A stretch of DNA of 64,000 nucleotides from Azospirillum brasilense (GTDB lineage Bacteria; Pseudomonadota; Alphaproteobacteria; Azospirillales; Azospirillaceae), in the NCBI RefSeq assembly GCF_022023855.1, contig NZ_CP059452.1:241501-305500 (forward strand), read 5' to 3'. Each line of letters opens with the position of its first letter. Positions within the stretch are counted from its first letter, which is position 1. The position numbers and the translations under genes are program-made. The notes under the pieces were generated by a model. The model worked only from the letters and a program-made list of their open reading frames with translations, was not told the DNA's origin and did not search any database. Shown piece after piece: positions 26,304 through 38,657 of the stretch.

Positions 26304-26939
26304 ATGGACGCCGACTCCATCCGCGCCGCCTACCGGCGCTACGCGCGCTTCTACGACCCCGTCTTCGGGAACCTGCTGGCATCCGGCCGGCACGCCGCCG
26401 TGAAGTGGATCAACCGGCGGGGCGGCTTGCGCGTTCTGGAGGTGGGTGTGGGCACAGGCATCTCCCTGTCCGACTACCGCAAGGACAACCGCGTGGTCGG
26501 CATCGACCTGTCGTCGGACATGCTGCGCGTCGCCCAGGACCGGGTTGACCGCGAGCGGCTGGAAAATGTGGAGGGGCTGCTGGAGATGGACGCGGGCACG
26601 CTGGCCTTCGCCGACGGCAGCTTCGACCTCGTCGTCGCCATGTATGTGATGACGGTGGTCCCCGACCCGCAGGGCACGATGAACGAGCTGGAGCGCGTCT
26701 GCCGTCCCGGCGGCGACATCCTGATCGTCAACCACTTCGCCGCCGACAAGCCGGGCATCCGCCGCTCGGTCGAGAACTGGATGGCGCCCTTCTCCAAGAA
26801 GCTGGGCTGGCGGCCCGACTTTACCCTCGACACGCTGATGTCCGGTTCCCGCCTGAAGGTGGAGGAGTTGCAGACCGTTCCGCCCTTCGGCCTGTTCAGC
26901 CTCCTGCACTGCCGCCGCGAGGCCGCCACCCCCGCCTGA
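26304..26939 (+). CDS. pmtA: Phosphatidylethanolamine N-methyltransferase, Rhodobacter PmtA type
   Basis: 211-residue SAM-dependent methyltransferase converting phosphatidylethanolamine to phosphatidylcholine at the cytoplasmic membrane face. SAM motif LEVGVGTGISL near residue 45 and the second acidic block VVGIDLSSDML near 62. The diagnostic MYVMTVVPDPQGTMNELERV near 113 separates this small PmtA group from the larger rhizobial type. ATG 26304 follows GAGGGAAA. It is transcribed away from parA and 85 nt before the thu operon. Confidence 0.88.
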   Translation: MDADSIRAAYRRYARFYDPVFGNLLASGRHAAVKWINRRGGLRVLEVGVGTGISLSDYRKDNRVVGIDLSSDMLRVAQDRVDRERLENVEGLLEMDAGTLAFADGSFDLVVAMYVMTVVPDPQGTMNELERVCRPGGDILIVNHFAADKPGIRRSVENWMAPFSKKLGWRPDFTLDTLMSGSRLKVEELQTVPPFGLFSLLHCRREAATPA

Positions 26940-27024
26940 TGTGGCACACCCGTGCAGGGAACTCGACCGCGGCCATTGCAGTTTCCCTTCCGGACCTGGA
27001 TCGACCGGGAATGGAAGGGGCTCC

Positions 27025-29195
<2,171 letters not shown>

Positions 29196-29199
29196 GGGG

Positions 29200-30021
29200 A
29201 TGGGCCTGAGACGCATCGCCTTTGCTCTTGTGGTTCTGGGGATCGTCGTCTGGGCGGTGTTTCCCTTCGCCTGGGCCATCGTCACCTCGCTGAAGGCCGG
29301 CAGCGCACTGTTCACGGCGGAGGCTTGGCCGTCGCAGCCCTCGCTGGCGAATTACGGAGCGATCTTCCGGGAGCAGCCCTTCGGGCGGAACATCCTGAAC
29401 TCCCTGCTGGCCGCCTCGGCGGTGGTGGCGCTGTCGCTGGGGCTGGCGGTGCTCGCCGCCTACGCGCTGGGGCGGGTGCGCTTCCGCGGGCGGGGGCTTC
29501 TGCTGTTCGTGGTCCTGGGCGTCTCGATGTTTCCGCAGGTCGCCGTGCTGTCGGGCCTGTTCGAGCTGGTGCGCTGGCTCGGCCTCTACAACCGGATCGG
29601 GTCGCTGGTGCTGTCCTACCTGATCTTCACGCTGCCCTTCACCGTCTGGGTGCTGACCACCTTCATGCGCGAGCTGCCGAAGGAGCTGGAGGAGGCCGCC
29701 ATGGTGGACGGCGCCGGCCCCTTCGTGATCGTGACGCGGGTGTTCCTGCCGCTGATGGGGCCGGCGCTGGCGGCGACCGGGCTGCTCGCCTTCATCGCCG
29801 CCTGGAACGAGTTCCTGTTCGCCCTGACCTTCACCCTGACCGACGACGCGCGCACCGTGCCGGTGGCGATCGCGCTGATGTCGGGGGCCAGCCAGTATGA
29901 GCTGCCCTGGGGCCAGATCATGGCGGCGTCGGTGGTGGTGACGGTGCCGCTGATCGGGCTGGTGCTGCTGTTCCAGCGGCGGATCGTCTCCGGCCTGACC
30001 GCCGGCGCTGTGAAGGGGTAG
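29200..30021 (+). CDS. thuG: Sugar ABC transporter permease ThuG type
   Basis: 273 residues, six membrane helices, MalG-like. The EAA loop EEAAMVDGAGPFVIVTRVFL is near residue 165, and the C-terminus RRIVSGLTAGAVKG is typical of the family. ATG 29200 is chosen over ATG 29182 because GGAGGT lies between them at the right distance. Four nt separate its stop from the thuK start. Confidence 0.9.
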   Translation: MGLRRIAFALVVLGIVVWAVFPFAWAIVTSLKAGSALFTAEAWPSQPSLANYGAIFREQPFGRNILNSLLAASAVVALSLGLAVLAAYALGRVRFRGRGLLLFVVLGVSMFPQVAVLSGLFELVRWLGLYNRIGSLVLSYLIFTLPFTVWVLTTFMRELPKELEEAAMVDGAGPFVIVTRVFLPLMGPALAATGLLAFIAAWNEFLFALTFTLTDDARTVPVAIALMSGASQYELPWGQIMAASVVVTVPLIGLVLLFQRRIVSGLTAGAVKG

Positions 30022-30025
30022 GGCG

Positions 30026-31102
<1,077 letters not shown>

Positions 31103-31107
31103 GTGCG

Positions 31108-31127
31108 GAGGCGGGGAGAGCCGCCTC
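31108..31127 (+). terminator. Weak hairpin after thuK
   Basis: GAGGCGG (31108-31114) / CCGCCTC (31121-31127), 6-nt loop, then GCTTTCG. It may attenuate read-through from thuK into the regulator gene. Confidence 0.35.
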
Positions 31128-31176
31128 GCTTTCGAATGAACTTGCGGGCGAAGCTGCGGTCGGCTTGAATGCCGCC

Positions 31177-31974
31177 ATGGACATCATGACTCCCCGGCAG
31201 ACCGACATCCTGGCGCTCGCCCGCACGCAGGGGCGCGTGCTGGTCGACGATCTGGCCGCCCGCTTCAACGTCACGCCTCAGACCATCCGCAAGGACCTGA
31301 ACGAGCTGTGCGACCGCCGCCTGCTCCAGCGGGTCCACGGCGGCGCCGTCGCAGGGTCGGGGGTCGAGAATCTCGGCTACGAGGCGCGGCGGCTGATCGC
31401 CCAGGACGAGAAGCGCGCCATCGGACGCCGCGCCGCGGAGCTGGTGCCCGACAGTTCCTCCCTCTTCATCAACATCGGCACGACGACGGAGGAGGTTGCC
31501 CGCGCCCTCCAAGGGCGCAGCGGGCTGGTGGTCATCACCAACAACATCAACGTCGCCAACCTGCTGCGCCCCGAGCCGCACATCGAGGTGATCGTGGCCG
31601 GCGGCGTGGTGCGGCGGTCGGACGGCGGCATCGTCGGCGAGGCCGCCATCGACTTCTTCAACCAGTTCATGGCCGACTTCGCGGTGATCGGCGCCTCGGC
31701 CATCGACGAGAGCGGGGCGCTGCTCGACTTCGACTACCGCGAGGTGCGGGTGTCGCAGGCGATCATGGCGAACGCCCGCCACGTCATCCTGGTCGCCGAC
31801 CGCGGCAAGCTGGAGCGCACCGCCCCAGTGCGCATCGGCCACATCTCGCAGGTCCACACCTTCGTCACCGACGCCCTGCCCTCCGACCGGCTGGCCCGCA
31901 TCTGCCGGGAAGCGGGCGTGCGGGTGGAGGAACTGTTCCCCGACCGCGCAGCGGAGCCGGAACCCCAGGACTGA
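31177..31974 (+). CDS. DeoR/GlpR-family transcriptional regulator
   Basis: 265 residues. N-terminal DeoR winged helix (RQTDILALARTQGRVLVDDL, then QTIRKDLNELCDRRLLQRVH) and a sugar-phosphate-binding C-domain with NIGTTTEEVARAL and DFDYREVRVSQAI. The C-domain fits GlpR-like regulators that sense phosphorylated sugars or glycerol-3-phosphate. It follows thuK by 74 nt in the same direction and may control the transporter; rhizobial thu operons instead use the LacI-type ThuR. A second ATG at 31186 is possible. Confidence 0.85.
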   Translation: MDIMTPRQTDILALARTQGRVLVDDLAARFNVTPQTIRKDLNELCDRRLLQRVHGGAVAGSGVENLGYEARRLIAQDEKRAIGRRAAELVPDSSSLFINIGTTTEEVARALQGRSGLVVITNNINVANLLRPEPHIEVIVAGGVVRRSDGGIVGEAAIDFFNQFMADFAVIGASAIDESGALLDFDYREVRVSQAIMANARHVILVADRGKLERTAPVRIGHISQVHTFVTDALPSDRLARICREAGVRVEELFPDRAAEPEPQD

Positions 31975-31977
31975 TGC

Positions 31978-33477
31978 CTACACCAGCCAGACCCAGGCGG
32001 TGACGACGGCGAGCAGCGACGCCGTGGAGGCGACGCCGATGGGCAGCGCCAGCCGATAGATCGCGGACTCCGCCTTGGTCAGCCCCAGGAGGCTGGAGGC
32101 CAGAACGATCCGGCCCGGCGTCAGCAGCGTGCAGACGCTGCCGGCCACCACCTGGATCGCGGCGGCGGCGATCAGCGGCAGGCCGCTGCCCGACGCCAGA
32201 TTGACCTGGATGTGCATCATCAGGGCGTTCGACGCCGTGTTGGAACCGGTCAGCATCCCCGTCGCCGCCCCCAGCACCGGCACGGCCAGAACGGCGGCGG
32301 AGCCCGCCACCGCCTGCCACGCCTGCCCGAAGGCCGCCGCCCCGCCGGAGGCGGCCATGAAGGCGGCCAGCTCCACGAAGACCAGGGTCGCCGCCATCGG
32401 CACCAGCGCCGCGCGCAGGGCGGGACCCGCCACCGCCAAGGCGCGCCCGCGCGGCAGGCCCGCCAGCATGACCAGGGCAATGGCGACCAGCCACGTCGAG
32501 GGGTGGCGCAGCAGGGGCATCGGCGCCAGCCCGCCGAAGGGATCGAGCACCAGCCAGTTGGCCGTCCAGTCGGACAGCGGCGGCACCAGCCGGGTCGCCA
32601 TCAGCCCGCCGACCAGAACCACATAGGGCCACAGCAGGGCCAGCAGCCGCGACAGGCCGGCGGCGTCGCGCGGCAGCCGCCGCGCCTCCACCGCCAGCAG
32701 AAGCACCGCTGTCGCCAGCCCGCCGCCCAGCTCCGGCGCCACGAAGCGGTTGGTCAGCCAGAGCAGCCCGGCCAGCGCCAGCATCAGGGCGACGTCCCTG
32801 GCCCGGTCGGTCAGGCTGGAGGTCAGGCCGGCGCCGTGGATCAGCCGCCAGAACACCAGCAGCAGGCTGGGCAGCACGACCACCATCAGCGCCGCGCTGG
32901 CGGTGCCCAGTTCGGTGAAGGACACGCCGATCAGCTCCGCCCCGACCCGCGTGCCGACTCCCAGCGCGCCCCAGGGGGCGAGCATCTGGCTGAACAAGCC
33001 CAACGCCGCGGCGTGGGCCGGCGGCAGGTTCAGCGGGCGCAGCATGGCGAGCGCCACCACCAGCCCGACGCCGAACCCCGTCACCGATTCGGCGAAGGGA
33101 CCGGCGAGCAGGCAGGCGACGAAGACGGCGCGGCGGCGCTCGGCCGGTGTCTTTGCCTCGACCTGCGCCTCGGCCTTGACGGCGCGGGCCTCAAAGGCGC
33201 GGTGGAACAGCAAACCTGCCGCAATGATCGACATGGCGTGCCACGCCAGCCACGCTCCCTCGCCGGCCTTCAGCGCCACGGCGGGGAGCAGGCCCGGCAG
33301 TTGGGCCAGCCAATCCGGAGCGGTGGTGCCGCTCGGCTGCGCCACCATCAGGGCCGCCATGAGGACCCCGGCGGCCAGCGCCATGCCCGCGGTCCCGGCG
33401 GTCAGCATGCTGACACGCCGCGACACGAGCAGGGCGACGGTGGCGGCGAGCGGCAGGAGATGGAGGGTCAGGGGCAT
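31978..33477 (-). CDS. Second LctP-family permease (divergent paralogue)
   Basis: About 499 residues with about a dozen membrane segments. Family landmarks of lactate permeases are kept but altered: LLAGPFAESVTGFGVGLVVA (compare GAFLEGAAGFGAPVA in the lctP protein), LGLFSQMLAPWGALGVG and TGSNTASNALMMHIQV near the C-terminus. Substrate is probably a small hydroxy- or monocarboxylate, but it may differ from lactate because the pore-lining motifs differ. Its stop lies only 3 nt from that of the converging DeoR gene. GTG 33486 is an alternative start. Confidence 0.8.
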   Translation of the reverse strand: MPLTLHLLPLAATVALLVSRRVSMLTAGTAGMALAAGVLMAALMVAQPSGTTAPDWLAQLPGLLPAVALKAGEGAWLAWHAMSIIAAGLLFHRAFEARAVKAEAQVEAKTPAERRRAVFVACLLAGPFAESVTGFGVGLVVALAMLRPLNLPPAHAAALGLFSQMLAPWGALGVGTRVGAELIGVSFTELGTASAALMVVVLPSLLLVFWRLIHGAGLTSSLTDRARDVALMLALAGLLWLTNRFVAPELGGGLATAVLLLAVEARRLPRDAAGLSRLLALLWPYVVLVGGLMATRLVPPLSDWTANWLVLDPFGGLAPMPLLRHPSTWLVAIALVMLAGLPRGRALAVAGPALRAALVPMAATLVFVELAAFMAASGGAAAFGQAWQAVAGSAAVLAVPVLGAATGMLTGSNTASNALMMHIQVNLASGSGLPLIAAAAIQVVAGSVCTLLTPGRIVLASSLLGLTKAESAIYRLALPIGVASTASLLAVVTAWVWLV

Positions 33478-33594
33478 GATCGACACTGGGGGCCGTGGTT
33501 GAAGCGTGCTGATATACTAATATCGGCACGCTTGGGCCAGCCCCATCGGTCTTTGCGCGGCTGCCCCGCGCGCCCGGCCCGTCCTCCTGGCGGT

Positions 33595-34185
33595 TCAGGT
33601 GCCCTTGGCGCCGCGCAGCAGGGCGACTTCCGCCAGCAGGTCGTCGATGGCGGCGAGTGCGAAGTCCAGCGCGGCTTGGTCGGTCAGCCGGCCGTCCTTG
33701 ATCTTCTCGTGAACCGTGCCGATGACCACCTGCGGGCGGGCGATGACCCGACCCATCATGCCGGACAGTGTCTCGCGCATTTCGTGCTGGGCGCGCACGC
33801 CGCCGGTGAAGGCGGGGGAGGCGGTCATGATGAGGATCGGCTTGCCCCGCACCGGCGATTTCATGGCCGGGCGCGACGCCCAGTCCAGCGCGTTCTTCAG
33901 AACGCCCGACATGCCGTAATTGTATTCCGGGGAGATGATCACCAGACCGTCGGCCGAGGCGATGGCGTCGCGGAGCGCAGTGGCCGCGGCGGGGGTGTTC
34001 TCCGCGTCCAGATCGGGATCGTAAAGTGGGATGTCGTTCAGGGGGAACAGCGCCATCTCCGCCTTGCTGCCCGCCTTGTCGCCCAGCGAGTCGGCGATCG
34101 TGCTCAGCACCGCGGTGCAGTGGGAGTGACGGCGGATGCTGCCGGAAAGGCCGAGAAGGCGGACGGGCTTGGCGGTGTCGGTCAT
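33595..34185 (-). CDS. NAD(P)H-dependent FMN reductase (chromate/quinone reductase family)
   Basis: 196-residue flavodoxin-like protein. Phosphate-binding loop LGLSGSIRRHSHCTAVL near residue 10, and the FMN motif ISPEYNYGMSGVLKNALDW near 85, diagnostic of the YieF/ChrR/ArsH-like FMN_red family. It transfers electrons from NAD(P)H via FMN to quinones or metals and often protects against oxidative stress. ATG 34185 has AGGACA upstream. It follows the second permease's start region by about 110 nt with no evident link. Confidence 0.88.
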   Translation of the reverse strand: MTDTAKPVRLLGLSGSIRRHSHCTAVLSTIADSLGDKAGSKAEMALFPLNDIPLYDPDLDAENTPAAATALRDAIASADGLVIISPEYNYGMSGVLKNALDWASRPAMKSPVRGKPILIMTASPAFTGGVRAQHEMRETLSGMMGRVIARPQVVIGTVHEKIKDGRLTDQAALDFALAAIDDLLAEVALLRGAKGT

Positions 34186-34553
34186 CGTGGCTGTCCTGTC
34201 GCGGTTTGAGGTGGGTGCCCGTTCCAACGGTGCGCACGGAGGATGGTGCCGTCCCCGTCCCCGCGCCGCAACCCGCGGGATCAGGGGCCGGACCACGCCT
34301 CCGCTCCGGATCGGGGCGGACTCAGTAGAATCCACAATAGGGGAAAGCAGCGCTGCGAATACGCCTAAAATGCAAGATAAATCGCTGCTTTTTCCAGCGC
34401 TTGCAAGGCACTAGCGGGTGGGATGCGGCTCAAGCGAGGCTGGTGACGGGCTGAGACGGTGCGACAATATGGTGATGTTTTTCGGCCATTAATACAGTAG
34501 AAGTAGCACTTAAGTAGTGTTTGTGCGTGTTCTCCGCGACGGGGTGCTGGCTT
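34186..34553. other. Divergent intergenic region FMN reductase / chemoreceptor
   Basis: About 370 nt with a lower G+C stretch near 34460-34540, presumably promoters for both genes. An inverted pair AAAGCAGCG (34344-34352) / CGCTGCTTT (34383-34391) with a 30-nt loop is the only dyad noted. No gene is supported. Confidence 0.45.
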
Positions 34554-36560
34554 ATGCGCGACAATGGACCGGTTACGAACCGCGAAATCGAAATGGCCGA
34601 CGACATGCTGCTTGTGTCGCGGACCGACACCCGCGGCAAGATCACGTTCGTCAATAAAGCATTTGTTGATATTAGCGGTTTCTCAGAAACGGAATTACTC
34701 GGCTCGCCTCATAATCTTGTGCGCCATCCGGACATGCCACCGGCGGCCTTTGCCAACCTGTGGGAAACCATCAAGGACGGCAGGCCGTGGGAAGGGCTGG
34801 TCAAGAACCGGTCCAAAAGCGGCGACCATTATTGGGTCAAGGCGAACGTCACCCCGATCACCGAGAAGGGCGTGGTGACGGAGTACATCTCCATCCGGTC
34901 CAAGCCGAACCGGGAAGCGGTGGCGGAGGCGGAGCGCATCTACGCGGAGATCCGCGCCGGGCGCGGCCAGCAGTATGGCCTGCTGGACGGCCAGATCGTC
35001 CGCCGCGGTTTCGGCGTCTGGCTGGGTGACTTGGCGTCGAGCATCGCCGGGCGCATCGTGGCAACCACCGGTCTTCTGTTGCTGACCGTCATGGTCCTCG
35101 GCTGGCTGAGCCTGACCGGCAGCGACAGCGTTGAGGTTTTCGCCGGGCTGATGCTGTTCGGTCTGCTGGTGGCCGGCGTCGGGACGCTCAGCGTTCTGGG
35201 CACGGTGCGGCGCCCGCTCGGGCTGGTGGAAACCCATCTCGACGCCATCGCCCGCGGCGACCTGATGACCAACGTCCCCAGCTCCGGCGTGGCGGAGTTC
35301 GCCCGCATCCGGTCGCAGATCCGCGCCGTGAAGGCGAAGCTGAACTATTCGACCCAAGAGCGCGCGGAGCGCCAGCGCCAAGCGGAGGAGGAGCGCATCA
35401 CCGCTCTCCAGTCCATGGCAGAGACGGTGGAGCGCGAGGCCAGCCATGCGGTGGAGCAGGTGGCCCTGCGCACCGGCGGCATGGCCCAGGACGCCGACGC
35501 CATGGCGACCTCCGCCGAGCGGGTCAGCATCAACGCGCAGAACGTCGCCGCGGCGGCGGAGGAAGCGCTGGCCAACGCCCAGACGGTGGCGGCGGCGACG
35601 GAGGAACTGGCGGCCTCGATCCGCGAAATCTCCGCGCAGATCGCCCATTCCAGCGCGGTCACCCGCCGCGCTGTGGAGAACGGCCAGCGCACCCAGGGCA
35701 CCATCCAATCGCTGTCCGAGGCGGTGGGCCGCATCGACGAGGTGGTCAAGCTGATCACCGACATCGCCAGCCAGACCAACCTGCTGGCGCTCAACGCCAC
35801 CATCGAGGCGGCGCGCGCGGGTGAGGCCGGCAAGGGTTTCGCCGTAGTGGCCCAGGAGGTGAAGAACCTCGCCAACCAGACCGCCCGCTCCACCGAGGAG
35901 ATCACCCGCCTGATCGCGGAGATCCAGGGTGTGACCAGCACCGCCGTGGGTGCGGTGGCGGAGATCGGCGACACCATCGGCGAGATCGACCAGATCTCCA
36001 GCGCCATCGCCGCCGCGATGGAGGAGCAGGCCGCCGCCACCCAGGAAATCAGCCGCAACGTGGTGGAGACCTCCAACGCCGCGCAGGAGGTGTCGGTGCG
36101 CATCGCCGCCGTCTCCAGCGACGCCGACCAGACCGGTTCGCAGGCCTCGGGCGTGCGGGCCGGCTCGGACGAGGTAGCGACCAGCATCGACGAGTTGCGC
36201 CGCGTGCTGGTGCGCGTCGTCCGCACCTCCACCAGCGACGCCGACCGCCGCCGCAGCCCGCGCTACCGGGTGAACGAGGCCTGCGGCGTCGTGGTGCAGG
36301 GGCGTGACCAGTCCGGCACCCTGACCGACCTGTCGAACGGCGGCGCCATGCTGAGCGGAATCGGCGGTCTCGGCGTCGGCGACCGCGGCACCCTGCGGCT
36401 CGACCGCTTCGGTTTGACCGTCGCCTTCGAGGTGCGGGCCATCGATAAGACGGCGATCCATGTCCGCTTCGCCGAAAGCGACGTCGCCCTGCCGCGCTTC
36501 CGCGACACCTTCGCCCAGTTGACCCGCGGGCTTCAGCCGGTGGCGACGGCGGCGGCCTGA
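34554..36560 (+). CDS. Chemoreceptor with PAS, MCP signalling and PilZ domains (aerotaxis type)
   Basis: 668 residues. N-terminal Aer-like PAS (about 20-125, with SRTDTRGKITFVNKAFVDIS and LVRHPDMPP, the FAD-type Aer signature). Then two hydrophobic stretches (about 160-210), a HAMP-like linker, the MCP hairpin (IASQTNLLALNATIEAARAG near 401) and a C-terminal PilZ domain (about 563-660) with RRRSPRYR and DLSNGGAM, the c-di-GMP binding pattern. It likely senses redox/oxygen state and links taxis to c-di-GMP, as reported for azospirilla. The chosen ATG 34554 precedes MRDNGPVTNREI. Single gene ending at a terminator. Confidence 0.92.
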   Translation: MRDNGPVTNREIEMADDMLLVSRTDTRGKITFVNKAFVDISGFSETELLGSPHNLVRHPDMPPAAFANLWETIKDGRPWEGLVKNRSKSGDHYWVKANVTPITEKGVVTEYISIRSKPNREAVAEAERIYAEIRAGRGQQYGLLDGQIVRRGFGVWLGDLASSIAGRIVATTGLLLLTVMVLGWLSLTGSDSVEVFAGLMLFGLLVAGVGTLSVLGTVRRPLGLVETHLDAIARGDLMTNVPSSGVAEFARIRSQIRAVKAKLNYSTQERAERQRQAEEERITALQSMAETVEREASHAVEQVALRTGGMAQDADAMATSAERVSINAQNVAAAAEEALANAQTVAAATEELAASIREISAQIAHSSAVTRRAVENGQRTQGTIQSLSEAVGRIDEVVKLITDIASQTNLLALNATIEAARAGEAGKGFAVVAQEVKNLANQTARSTEEITRLIAEIQGVTSTAVGAVAEIGDTIGEIDQISSAIAAAMEEQAAATQEISRNVVETSNAAQEVSVRIAAVSSDADQTGSQASGVRAGSDEVATSIDELRRVLVRVVRTSTSDADRRRSPRYRVNEACGVVVQGRDQSGTLTDLSNGGAMLSGIGGLGVGDRGTLRLDRFGLTVAFEVRAIDKTAIHVRFAESDVALPRFRDTFAQLTRGLQPVATAAA

Positions 36561-36594
36561 CGAAGGGCGGCCCGACCAGCGGCAGGCTTGCCTG

Positions 36595-36634
36595 AAAAAA
36601 CAACGGCCCGGCGTTCCGCACGCCGGGCCGTTGT
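36595..36634 (-). terminator. Bidirectional intrinsic terminator
   Basis: Nearly ideal hairpin, stem CAACGGCCCGGCG (36601-36613) / CGCCGGGCCGTTG (36621-36633), 7-nt loop. Six A residues precede it, which form the U-run on the minus strand. It ends the leftward liv operon and, less ideally, the rightward chemoreceptor gene. Confidence 0.85.
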
Positions 36635-36652
36635 CGTTTCGGGCCTTCCTCG

Positions 36653-37156
36653 TCAGCCTTCTGGCTTGTCCACGCTGTAGCGGAAGTCGCAATGGCTCGC
36701 GCCCTGCATGATCGTCTGCGTCCGCTCCATCTTGATCGACGGGTCGTAGCCCGTGCAGAAGGCGGCGTCGCGGTTGCAGGACAGCAGGTGGCCGATGTGG
36801 CCCAGCCCCATTTCCCGGTACATCTCGGCGTAGCGGCAGCGGGTGACGTTGTAGTCGAACCGCGTCTCGTCCTGGTGCAGCACCTCCAGCCGCAGCGCGT
36901 CGTCCTTCGTCCACAGGGGCTGGAGGTCGGCGAAGCTCGTCAGGCTGGTGCCGTTCGGCTCGGTGGCGGCGAAGGCCGCGGCGGATTCGACGGCGGCGCG
37001 GGTGATGGCGGCGCCCAGGATCTCCTGCGCCACTGCCTCACCCAGTCGGGCGGCCATTTCCTCGTAGACCGGCTTCAGGATCGCCGCCTCGATCCCGCGG
37101 CGTTCCAACATGCCCATCACGGGCTTGGCCGGGGGCGTGTCGGTCGGTTCGGTCAT
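36653..37156 (-). CDS. ATC-hydrolase family protein (L-2-amino-thiazoline-4-carboxylate hydrolase-like), copy 1
   Basis: About 167 residues, cytoplasmic. It shows the pattern of the ATC_hydrolase family: an N-terminal helical part, then FDYNVTRCRYAEMYREMG, HLLSCNRDAAFCTGYDP and a C-terminal ASHCDFRYSV segment with conserved cysteines. In Pseudomonas, AtcB-type enzymes open the ring of L-ATC on the way to L-cysteine. It ends the operon, 11 nt after livF, so it shares a transcript with the transporter. ATG 37156 (GGAG upstream) is preferred over TTG 37171. Exact substrate unknown. Confidence 0.75.
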   Translation of the reverse strand: MTEPTDTPPAKPVMGMLERRGIEAAILKPVYEEMAARLGEAVAQEILGAAITRAAVESAAAFAATEPNGTSLTSFADLQPLWTKDDALRLEVLHQDETRFDYNVTRCRYAEMYREMGLGHIGHLLSCNRDAAFCTGYDPSIKMERTQTIMQGASHCDFRYSVDKPEG

Positions 37157-37167
37157 CACTGTCTCCG

Positions 37168-37893
37168 TCAATGCGCGTGCCCGCCGAGATAGGCTTCGGC
37201 GATGCGGGGATCGTCACGCAGTTGGGCGGCCGGTCCGGCCAGCACGATGCGCCCGTCCTCCATCACCGCCGCGTGGTCGGCGACCCGCAGGGCGGCGCGT
37301 GCGTTCTGCTCCACGAGCAGGATCGACACGCCCTCCGTCCGGATGCGCTGCACCAGATCGAAGATCTGCGCGACCACCATCGGGGCCAGCCCCAGCGACG
37401 GCTCGTCGAGCAGAAGCAGGGCCGGGCGGCGCATCAGGGCGCGAGCGATGCACAGCATCTGCTGCTCGCCGCCCGACAGCGACCCGGCGTTCTGGCGCAG
37501 GCGCTCCCGCAGGACCGGGAACATGTCGAGCATCCGGTCCAGTTCGCCCAGCCCGATGTCGCCGCCGCCGAGCACCAGATTCTCCCGCACGCTCATGTTG
37601 GAGAAGATCTGGCGGCCCTCCGGCGCCTGCGACAGGCCGAGCTTGACGATGCGGTGGGCGGGCAGGTTGGCGATGGCCTCGCCGCGGAAGGTGATGCTGC
37701 CCCGGCTCGCCCGGTAGACGCCCGAGATCGCCCGCATCAGCGTCGTCTTGCCGACGCCGTTGGAGCCCAGCACGGCGACGATGGCGCCCTGCGCCACGGT
37801 CAGGTCGATGCCGTGCAGGATCTCCTGCGGCCCCATGGTGACGTGCAGGTTCTCGATCGTGAGAATCGGGCCGTTGGATTGCGGCTGGGTCAT
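37168..37893 (-). CDS. livF: Branched-chain amino-acid/amide-type ABC transporter ATPase LivF
   Basis: 241 residues. Walker A GSNGVGKTT at 43-51, LSGGEQQMLCIARALM signature, Walker B LLLLDEPSLGL and the LivF-typical SQAPEGRQIFSNMSVREN. Its ATG overlaps the livG stop (ATGA, 37890-37893). Part of livJHMGF. Confidence 0.93.
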   Translation of the reverse strand: MTQPQSNGPILTIENLHVTMGPQEILHGIDLTVAQGAIVAVLGSNGVGKTTLMRAISGVYRASRGSITFRGEAIANLPAHRIVKLGLSQAPEGRQIFSNMSVRENLVLGGGDIGLGELDRMLDMFPVLRERLRQNAGSLSGGEQQMLCIARALMRRPALLLLDEPSLGLAPMVVAQIFDLVQRIRTEGVSILLVEQNARAALRVADHAAVMEDGRIVLAGPAAQLRDDPRIAEAYLGGHAH

Positions 37894-38657
37894 GCGTCCA
37901 CCCCCAGATAAGCTTCCAGGACCGCCGGATCGCGGCGGATGGCGTCGGGCGGGCCGTCGGCGATCTTGCGGCCGGAGGCGAGCACGAGGATGCGCTGGCA
38001 GATGCTCATGACCAGGGTCATGTCGTGCTCCACCAGCATGATGGTCAGGCCGGTGCCGTGCAGCCGCTTGATGAAGTCGGCCAGCGCGCGGGTCTCGGTG
38101 TCGTTGAGGCCGGCGGCCGGCTCGTCGAGGATCAGGAAGCGCGGCTGCATCGCCAGCGCGCGGGCGATCTCCAGATACTTGCGCTGGCCGTAGGGCAGGT
38201 TGGCCGCCAGTTCGCCCGCCACATGGGTCAGGCCGACCGCCTCCAGCGCCTCCCAGGTGCGGCGGCTGATCTCGGCGGAGCGGGCGCCGCCCCCGGCGAG
38301 GGAGCCGAACAGGGCGCCGAGCGCCCCCTGCGGAAGCGCGCCCACCGCGCCCACCGACACGTTGTCGAAGACCGACATGTTCGGGAAGACGCGCAGGTTC
38401 TGGAAGGTGCGGCTGATGCCCAGCCGGGCCACCTGGTTGGTCTTCAGCCCGCTGATGGTCCTGCCGTCGAAGGCGACGGTGCCCGACGACAGCGGCGTGA
38501 AGCCGGAGATCAGGTTGAACAGGGTGGTCTTGCCGGCGCCGTTCGGGCCGATCAGCCCGACCAGCTCGCCCTCGTCCACATGACCGGTCACGTCGTTCAC
38601 CGCCAGCACGCCGCCGAAGCGGCGGCTGACGTTGCGGATGTCGAGAAGATGGGTCAT
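37890..38657 (-). CDS. livG: Branched-chain amino-acid/amide-type ABC transporter ATPase LivG
   Basis: 255 residues. Walker A GPNGAGKTT at 37-45; LivG-specific GISRTFQNLRVFPNMSVFDN; NLPYGQRKYLEIARAL in the signature position; Walker B FLILDEPAAGLN; and VEHDMTLVMSICQRI. Its ATG overlaps the livM stop by 4 nt. Confidence 0.93.
   Translation of the reverse strand: MTHLLDIRNVSRRFGGVLAVNDVTGHVDEGELVGLIGPNGAGKTTLFNLISGFTPLSSGTVAFDGRTISGLKTNQVARLGISRTFQNLRVFPNMSVFDNVSVGAVGALPQGALGALFGSLAGGGARSAEISRRTWEALEAVGLTHVAGELAANLPYGQRKYLEIARALAMQPRFLILDEPAAGLNDTETRALADFIKRLHGTGLTIMLVEHDMTLVMSICQRILVLASGRKIADGPPDAIRRDPAVLEAYLGVDA

Noticed and set aside
26941..26957. Sigma-54-like TGGCAC...TGCA before thuE
   Set aside because: Spacing between GG and GC is 9 nt, not the required 10.
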